A DNA stretch of 64,000 bases from Neoscytalidium dimidiatum (lineage: Eukaryota; Ascomycota; Dothideomycetes; Botryosphaeriales; Botryosphaeriaceae), in NCBI GenBank assembly GCA_037367355.1, contig CM074700.1:2232001-2296000 (forward strand), in the 5' to 3' direction. Numbering within the stretch: position 1 is the first letter of the stretch; each line of letters opens with the position of its first letter. Below the pieces are notes generated by a model. That model saw nothing but the letters and a program-made list of their open reading frames with translations. It made no database searches and was not told the origin of the DNA. Shown here piece by piece: positions 56,783 to 64,000 of this stretch. The position numbers and the translations under genes were made by a program.

Positions 56783-57717
56783 TGCGTAAGCGAGAGATTT
56801 CCGTTCGCCTTCTTCGTCCCTATCGTTTTAAAGGACTTTTTTTTTTTTTTTCGAGGAGGTCGATATCCTTTGCTTAGCGTAGCACTTGTTTTGCCATTGT
56901 GAAGCATAGAAGAAATTGAGGTTTTGCGTATCCTTCCTTACAGGGTTGTCACCTACCGTCCCTGACGAGCTGCAAAGAGCACCGTTCATCACGGCTTAAA
57001 TAAGAGCCAACTAAGAAGAAGAAGACCCACAAAGGGGAAACTAAACTCCCGACTGACGGAAAACCCGAGCAAACAGGGGGTCTCTATCACACGGTTCCTG
57101 AAACCCATGCCGAACGTGGGGTAAGGATTTCCGGTGTCTGCAGGGCCACGGACGAATAGGAGTTGCGGGGGGATCAAAATAGCCATGATCTGCCGCCTTC
57201 CTGGGCCGAGGCTAAAAGACAGCTTTGCCCAAAACCTTCTCTGGACCTCACCTTATCCTCTTACCTCTTCTTCATCTCGAAACACAAGGAAATATACTAA
57301 TTTTTAGATTTCTCTAAAGAAAGTATTAATCATACATAAACTACGACGGGGTATAAAACTGAAATAGCTACATCTCTACTCGCGCATACGTCTTCCCCCT
57401 TCCCCTTTCCCTCCCCTTCTTTTCCTTCTCCTTCCCTTCGCAACAGGATGCTATGCGTCTCCCGCATCTGTATCATTCAGATCGGGTTAGCTAGATCCTC
57501 CCTCCGTCTCCCCAAACCCCAGACCCACTCTCGATCCGTCCTGACCCACATCTCGGGTAAAAGTCATTCCAGTATAAGCAATAGGGAATCTCCACTCTCA
57601 AACATATAGTTCCGATCCCCCCCCCCCCTCCCTCTTGCCCTCTTCGTCTTCTTTTCCTACCAAACCTCCCCCCATCCAAGCTCTTCCTTCAGCATCCTCG
57701 TTGCTACACCTCTCGAC
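56783..57717. other. Convergent intergenic with homopolymers
   Basis: 935 bp between two 3' ends. It holds a T15 tract (56837-56851), a C12 tract (57617-57628), long pyrimidine-rich stretches and no coding segment. Confidence 0.5.
56837..56851 (+). repeat. T15 homopolymer
   Basis: Fifteen T, 55 bp after the stop codon of the apple-domain gene. Confidence 0.95.
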
Positions 57718-59484
57718 TCAGCCCTCGCAGGGATACTTGCTCTTCCCCCTCAACCAAGCGCCCCACCGCACGAACCCCCACGGGATCCCGGCCATGGCGA
57801 CGCTCACGAAGCCCAGCAGGCTCGTGGCCCAGCCGGTGCCCAGCGCCTCGTACATCTGCAGGATGAACAGCGGGAACACGGCGCCCATGACGTAGCGCAG
57901 CAGCGAGCAGGCGGCCATGGCGCTGGCGCCGTAGGCCGGGCCGTACGTGTTCATCAGGTAGAGGGTGCAGGCCATAAAGATGAGCAGGTTCGCGGCGCCG
58001 AACAGGCACTCGGCGACGACGGGCATGAGCCAGTGGACCGACGGCGACGCCGTCCACGCGAACATGAAGAGCGACGCCGGCAGGAGGGCGGAGCCCGCGT
58101 ACGCGATGGAGAGGGCGTGTTCCGGCGGCGGCGACGACGCCCGGGTCTTCTTGCCGGGCGCCGCCGCGGCGCCAGCTTCGAGAACGGAGGGTGTGGGAGC
58201 TTGGGCGGACTGCGTTTGCTGCTGCTTTTCCCGCCACCGGGCCGCGCGCGGGGCGTCGATGAACACGGCGCTCGCGCAGATGGCGCCGAACCCGAGCACG
58301 CAGCCGACGCCCAGCCCCAGGAAGGTGAGGCCTTGTTCGCTGAGGGAGAAGCCGTATGCTGTGCTGAAGACCCAGGGGAAGGCGGCGAAGAAGGCGTATT
58401 GCATGGCGAAGATGAAGGCCACGTAGAGAGAGAAGAGTCCGATGATAGGCTCGGTCACGAGCATGTGGACGGGCCGGCCGATGGTGTTCATCAGCAATGC
58501 CTTTGTGCCTTGAGCGGCGCGGGAGGCATGTGATGCCATAGTTTCGGTTCGGCGGAGCTCGACGCCGTCGCTACCTTGTTGGCGTTTGGCGCGCTTCTTG
58601 AGGATTTGCTTGCGGTAGGTCTCGGAGATGAAGAAGGCCGGAGCGAGGAAGGCAACGGTGAAAAAGAGGATAACCCATTGCGTCCAACGCCAACCCTTAC
58701 CTTCGGCGACGAACCCCCCGATCAGCGGTCTGAGGAAATGTAAGTCTACAATCATGGATCGGTGCGTGGTCTACTTACCCAAGCGTAGGCCCGAGGAAGG
58801 GGGCGCAGACTAGGATAGCCATCGGGATGGCGCGCTCATGCGGCGCCCACACGTCGGACAGTGTGGCGTTGCCGACGCTCAGTGCAGGGCTACCAAAGCA
58901 CCCAGCGAAGAAGCGGCACACAGTCAAGCTGGCGATCGATTGTGAGAAGCCCGCACCCAGGGTGAAAAGACCGAAGATGGGCGTACATGTAAAGTACACA
59001 GCCCTACGACCGAAGTTCTCGCTACATGGCGATGCGATAAGAGGCCCGAAGGCGAGGCCGAGAGTGTAGGAAGAGAAGGGGAGGATGGCAACGGTCGAAG
59101 ACACGCCAAACTCTTGCTGGACCTCGGAGCGACCGGGGGTGTAGATGGAGGAGGCCAGGGTCCTTCACAGTATTTATGAGCACCCGTTGTTTCAATCAAG
59201 ATGATGGAGAGAGGCTTACGTTACGAAGGCAATCGACGCTGTGGACCGTCAGCACGACACAGCCATAATGACAGGACCGGAGACCTACTTGGCACGAGAG
59301 TGTGGAAAGACCGCCTGGAGAAGGCCCAATTTTGCGGGTTGTCAGGATCATCGGCCCAATCGACTTTGGAGGGAAAGTTGGCTTGGTAAGGAGCGTCGTC
59401 GTCGGAGTGAGAAAGCCGCTTCTCCGGTTCGGGACTTTCCACACGAGCTGGTGTCTCAACATTCTCTGGTACAGTGGAATCCAT
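57718..59484 (-). CDS. MFS transporter, DHA1 drug/polyamine type
   Basis: Exons 59484-59289, 59238-59220, 59162-58779 and 58729-57718 give 536 residues, the normal size for a 12-span DHA1 antiporter. The cytosolic N-terminus carries the hallmark DWADDPDNPQNWAFSRR. Helix 1 (TLASSIYTPGRSEVQQEF) spans a 19-nt microexon (59220-59238) that codes only SIAFVT; skipping it would break the frame. Further marks are YTLGLAFGPLIASPCSENFG then RR, and CRFFAGCFGSPALSVGNATL. The central cytosolic loop is basic, and a second Gln/Ala/Pro-rich loop sits near residue 390. The first ATG in frame is at 59484. Such proteins export drugs, polyamines or metabolites through the plasma membrane; the substrate is not determined. 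Confidence 0.88.
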
Positions 59485-60043
59485 CTGGGCTTCTTCGATG
59501 CCGGTTCGTTGAATCAAGCGGGCCGTAGGTTAAAAAGGAGTGTAGAACTACGGTGGAAGAGCGGCTGCGGACACAAGGGAGGTGATGGCAGGTATATAGC
59601 GGGCAGCGGAGCCGGAAAGCAGGCCAACGCAAGGCCTTGGGGGACGAGGCATGTTTGGGCTGGCGTATCGAGGTCCCACCGTGTAAGCAGTGCTGCATCT
59701 CGTACGGGGCAAGTTGTATCGCACGGGACTCTTGGATTGTGACCGTAGGGCTCCCGGGATGCAGCAACGGGAGTCCGTTCCAGGCAGTCAGAAACGGCAT
59801 GCCGGACACGGTCCGGTGCGAAGCGCGACAGACCAATCAGGGCTGGATGCGGCTGGGGCTGAGAGTCGCGTATCGAAGAGCCGTGGTGGATGCTGGTGAT
59901 AGCGTCATGGCTCGACCCACCGTCACGCCAGCTGAGCGTCGGGAAGGGTGGACGGGAAGTGAAAAGAAAGCGGCGCCCCCAAGCTGGAGCCGCACGGCGC
60001 CGCATTCCTGCAGCTCTTCAGCCTCAAGCATCTGGGCCGCTAT

Positions 60044-60078
60044 CGGAGCCCGGAGCCCGGAGCCCGGAGCCCTGAGCC
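60044..60078 (+). repeat. CGGAGCC heptamer tandem repeat
   Basis: Four perfect CGGAGCC units and one variant (CTGAGCC) in the MFS upstream region. Confidence 0.9.
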
Positions 60079-60547
60079 CGTTGCTCCCTCGCCCAGCCAC
60101 GACGAACGCGGTCTCCCGCCTCGGGAAGGCAACGCGGCATGTCGCTGGCTCAAGACGAGCAGGCCTGGCCATCTTCAGCCCGCTGTCCCGTTGTCCAGCA
60201 GGCTGCATGGCGATAAGGCAGTGGGATGGGAGAAGGCTCGAGGTCCACGGCATCGCCGCACAATCTCCGACTCCTGCCCGTCATTTGCTTGCAGCTTTCC
60301 CTTTGCAGCCTCTCGGCAGTGCGAGAAGGCAGTTGCGATTTGCACATGGATACGAACTTGTTGCCGTCGGCTCGCCGCTCGGCCCGACCTCGACCGGACG
60401 TGACAATCCACCAAATATATGCCAATCATCCGAATTCCAATCCTTACTTGTGGGAAGCTGCGGCTCCATCTCGTTGCCGCTGCGAATTGCATTCTTAACG
60501 TACCAGGTCTCTGTCTCTCTCTCTCTCATCATTTGCCATCGCCGGTC

Positions 60548-60565
60548 AAAAAAAAAAAAAAAAAA
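60548..60565 (+). repeat. A18 homopolymer
   Basis: Eighteen A in the intergenic region between the MFS gene and exportin-T. Confidence 0.95.
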
Positions 60566-60898
60566 GAAGTCCCCCGGTGCTCCCGAATTCGCTCCCTCCA
60601 ATGCAGAAATGGTCCTTCCCTTCCAAGTCCAAGCAATCGAAGGAGAAGAGCAAAAATATCAAATTGCGTGAACGGAAAGAGCATTCGCGACCATCATCTG
60701 CCCATGACGCCCTTCCCACACTTTGACACTCAACTAATGTTTTCCCTTAGCTGTCCGAGAACGTGAACCGATCCTGAAAACACCCTTTCTGATGAAAATC
60801 TTTAAGCTTTTACTATTTTATCTTGAGGGGTATGTGATGCAAGGAAATTTAAAGCGCTGGTCGATTGCCGGCCCATACCCGTCCAGCGACGAGCATAT

Positions 60899-63800
60899 TC
60901 ATGATGCAGCACGAGCGACGAACTGCTGGAAGAACTGCTTGAATCCCTTCTCTCCTTTGGCGGTCAATGCCCCCAAGTATTCTTCAAGCCCTTGCTGGTC
61001 CACCCCCATGTTCGACAGCTCCTGCCTCAGGTTCTGGAGGTACACCTCGCCCGTCTTCTTCAAGATCTCCATCTGCATCGCCCCGAGCTCACCAAGCACC
61101 TGTCTGGCTTGTGGGTCCTTGACGTTGAACCCTTGCGTGGCCGGAACGCTCCAGCTAAGCGGCGAAAAACGTGTCATTGCAAAGTGGTCGAACCCGGGCA
61201 GAGTCGGAGCTGGTGAACTGCCGCTACCGAGCGGAATGTCGGGCCCACCCCAAACCGCTGTCATGCGTGTGAGCACTGAAACGGCCAGACGCGCCGTCTG
61301 ATAATCAGTGGGATCGCGTGCAAAGTGTTCAATCGTCGTGATAATCGTGTCGAACGTGGACTGGTTGGCTTTTTCGACGATGCGGGTTAACACGAGCGTT
61401 GCCCTGAATCCCTACGAGCCTGGGGGATGACTTACCGTTGCTGATGAAAACGCCACCAAGGTCGTTGTTCAAAATGATGAGGAGGAAGTTGAGGTACTCA
61501 CGACGGAGCTCAGCCAGCTGAATCTCATCGTCCGTTCCAGTAGTCGGCTCTGCAAGACCCGCGAAGACACGCTGTAATAACGGGGAGAGAAGGGAGTCGA
61601 GCATGCTGAAGATTTCCGTCTTGAAGCCAAATACGACCTGGTCCAGCAGACGCAGGAAGGTAGCCATCTCATCCTTTGTCGAGCTCTGGGAGAGAAGCCC
61701 ATCGATCCACCTGGGGAGCTGCTGCAGAACGCGAGATCCAAGCACACAGATAAGTCTGGAGAAGGCAAAGCGCGCTCCGGTCCTGATCGTCATCGAGGAA
61801 TTGAGAGACTCAAGAGCTACGAGGACGACTTCCGCTGCCCGGGAGAATTCTTCCGAAACCTCATCCGGAGGCGCCGTACCAGAGGCTCCAGGCATTCTAT
61901 CCGAGAAGCCGCGCGCAAGGGTGCCGATGGCCTCAATCAGATGGTGTACCTGGATGATGGCTCGCTCGTCACCACCTTTGGCCGGCCCAAGGTTTTGCTC
62001 CAGATTCGCAAACAGCGGGTTCAGCACTTCGCGACAGTAAATAATTTTGCTCTCTACTGGCACGGACGAAGATGAGGCCATGCACCCAATTGCCTCGAAT
62101 AAGTAGAGTTGACTATTGAAAGTCGCGTCAGCAGACTGTCCATTGTCCTCGGAAGACATGTCATCCTCATCATTGTCATCAGGCAACTCGGCCTTGATAG
62201 CCAGGAGATCGCCAATAGCTTGGATGACAGTCTGTGAGACCGGGCCAATCTGCTGACGCAGTGGCTTGACGAAGCGGAAAAACAGATACCACGAACGGAG
62301 CTTGAGTTTGCGGTGACTGCTGTGGATCAAGCGGACGAAATTCTCGAGGACCTTGGGGATCAGCGAGGAGTTTTGTTCGAAAAACGCTGAGTAGCGCACG
62401 CAGATTTCCATGTACTGAAGAGGGATAACAGGAAACTCGTTGGTAGCGGCAACATCTAGCAGCAGTTAGCGTGCAAAATCCAAAGAGCCGAGGAATTGTG
62501 CGTACTCGACTCGACCATCTTGGCCATCATCTCAATAAGACGTGCCGAGGCCACTGACGAAGGCTCCCTCTTCGCGTACATGCCGCCGTTCTTCACAGCC
62601 AATTCTCCGAAGAGGTACATTTCGTGAAGGGCAAGCTCAACATCGCGCCAGCTCATACCAGAATTGGGCTGGTCGTAAGTGCTGAGGATAAGTGCAATTT
62701 TGTTGGATAAGGTCTCGATATACAGTGCCTCATCAATGGAAGCGACCAGCTGCTGCAAGACGTACAACCTCTTGCGCAGTTCCTGGAACTCGGCCTCATC
62801 CGTCTGCTCATCCTCATCACCCCAAGAAGCTGTGGAATCGTACTTCATCTTGGCAACGATGGCTTCAAGAATCGTAGGGAGCATGGAAGCATATTCTGGC
62901 GGAAGCGCACCCTTTGCCGTGACAATCTTCCGGAAGAAAGTCAACAAGTCTGAGAGCGAGGGAATCACTGTGGAGCAAATTTCGTCATATTCATCTGAGA
63001 AGAAGCGGAGTAGGTAAGGAATGAAGGCACCAAGCAGGTCGTTAGCTTGCTGCTTAGTGGCGTCATCGGCCGAGTCAGTATCGAGAACCTTGACAATATC
63101 GAACATAGTGGTGTTGACTAGCTTGGCGACAGCCTCGGCCAGATCGTTGTCATAGGTAGACACGGTCTGGTCAGCAAGGCTGGGACTGGCGATCAGTTGG
63201 CCTACAACATTCCCAAGGTTCAGGAAGGAAATAAGCTGGACTTTGTCCGGTGCCTTCATCTTCTTGCCCACCGTCTCGGTAAAGGTGTCAATGGCGGCAT
63301 CGCGGACCCTGCCCTCGGGGGTCTCGGACGACATAACACCCTGCTGGCCGGCAATCTCGAACAGATTGTGAAGCATAGCCTCGTTAACCACCAGCGAAAT
63401 GTCAATCCAGCTGACCCAGCGAGAAACGGTCTTCAGACACATCTCAATGAGGCCAAGATCCGTCTGCCGCCACCGACTGAGAATGCCCTGCCAGGCGACA
63501 GAGATGTTTTGAGCGTCACGGACACGGACGAGGTCCTTGAGCTCAGCGTTGCGCTTCAACTCCTCGGGTGAGCGTGACATGAGCACGTCGGCAATTTCAT
63601 CATGCACCGAGTTCAGCACACGCAAGTACAGCATTGTTGCCGGCAGGTTATCTTCGGTAGCCAGAGAGCGGAAGTCCTCGAAGAACGACTCCCAGCCTTG
63701 AGCATACAGCGCGGTGAATAAGTATGTGATAGTCTGGGTCAACTTGTTCTGGATATGGGCGGTGTCGACCTGGTCGGGGGAAGGGTTCTGATAAATGGAG

Positions 63801-64000
63801 CGGATGTACTGCACAACGCTGTCGCGGATGAAGACGAGGCTCTGGGGATCGAGGCGCTGGGTCTGGACGGCATTGTTGACGATTTCCAGGACAAAATGGC
63901 GCACCACCTCGTTCGGCCGCGGGTCGCGGGTGAAAAGCGAGAGGCAAACCTGCCAGGCCTGGGCAGGCTCAGCGCGGAGCTGGTTGAGGAAGTTTATGGC
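60899..64000 (-). CDS. los1: Exportin-T (tRNA export karyopherin Los1), 5' truncated
   Basis: Exons 64000(edge)-62506, 62455-61436 and 61368-60899 read 995 residues; the N-terminal few tens lie beyond the window. Exportin-T with Ran-GTP carries mature tRNAs out of the nucleus. The visible start ([20 protein letters not shown]) belongs to the first HEAT repeats, followed by [17 protein letters not shown], the importin-beta N-terminal-like Ran-binding region. Further helical pairs include [20 protein letters not shown] and [14 protein letters not shown], then [17 protein letters not shown]. The C-terminal end ([20 protein letters not shown], then [18 protein letters not shown]) matches the exportin-T cap. 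Introns are 50 and 67 bp; in the second, the acceptor AAAAAG|CC was chosen because the closer AG sites break the frame. Total length should be slightly over 1,000 residues. Confidence 0.92.

Larger units (their letters stand above)
59485..60898. promoter_or_regulatory. Intergenic between the MFS gene and exportin-T
   Basis: This 1.4 kb holds the MFS promoter and the exportin-T 3' UTR, with a heptamer repeat and an A18 tract. A 345-codon open frame (59637-60671, plus) has no motif and reads through the A18 as poly-Lys, so it is not called. Confidence 0.5.

Noticed and set aside
55780..56877. 365-codon overlapping frame in the apple-domain gene
   Set aside because: It is Arg/His/Asp-rich low-complexity from GC-rich Thr/Val codons and runs through the T15 tract; the Cys modules are in the other frame.
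59637..60671. 345-codon plus-strand open frame
   Set aside because: It starts at a TTG, reads through an A18 tract as poly-Lys and a heptamer repeat, has no motif, and lies in the promoter of the MFS gene.
1..64000. tRNA, rRNA or CRISPR features
   Set aside because: No T-loop/anticodon pairings convincing by eye, no rRNA-like sequence, and no spaced direct repeats; a tRNA scan would be decisive.

Overview
The window is nuclear DNA of a filamentous ascomycete (Pezizomycotina). The evidence is compact spliced genes, mostly 45-70 bp introns with GT..AG ends and CTAAC/CTGAC-like branch sites, Zn2Cys6 and fungal P450 families, and single-copy core eukaryotic genes (SAGA Ada3, Hrd3, Nnf1, Apc11, exportin-T). 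Class cannot be fixed by eye; Dothideomycetes or Eurotiomycetes would fit. Exon models were built by hand from reading frame, splice signals and family motifs. Nearly all close to an integral codon count.

Layout, left to right: Ada3/Ngg1 (-) diverges from a PA-TM-RING ubiquitin ligase (+); a vacuolar-type MFS transporter (-) diverges from the ERAD subunit Hrd3 (+); a short frameshifted coding relic; an amidase-signature enzyme (+); a decayed tyrosinase gene (-); a conserved fungal coiled-coil protein (-); an F-box-like protein (+) convergent with a molybdenum sulfite oxidase (-); kinetochore Nnf1 (-) divergent from a small membrane protein (+); a seven-knuckle CCHC zinc-finger protein (+); a tiny Pmp3-like proteolipid gene (-) in an AT-richer gene-poor stretch; a Zn2Cys6 regulator (+); a WD40 plus coiled-coil protein (-) divergent from a cytochrome P450 (+); a mercaptopyruvate sulfurtransferase-like rhodanese (-) divergent from Apc11 (+); a poly-glycine protein (+); a secreted quercetinase-like bicupin (-) divergent from a secreted GH3 glycosidase (+); an SRPBCC protein (-); a Thr/Ser-rich three-apple-domain protein (+) convergent with a DHA1-type MFS transporter (-); and exportin-T (-), cut by the right edge.

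Most genes are unrelated housekeeping loci. The one arrangement that suggests joint function is the quercetinase/GH3 pair, which shares a 1.2 kb promoter: a secreted beta-glycosidase next to a secreted flavonol-cleaving dioxygenase could act in sequence on plant flavonol glycosides. No CRISPR, rRNA, convincing tRNA or intact transposon was seen. The most informative oddities are the tyrosinase pseudogene with its introns still readable, a Pmp3-like gene whose first exon may be only the ATG, six A/T homopolymers of nearly equal length, and the exon structure of the zinc-knuckle gene. I found no convincing previously undescribed multi-gene system.
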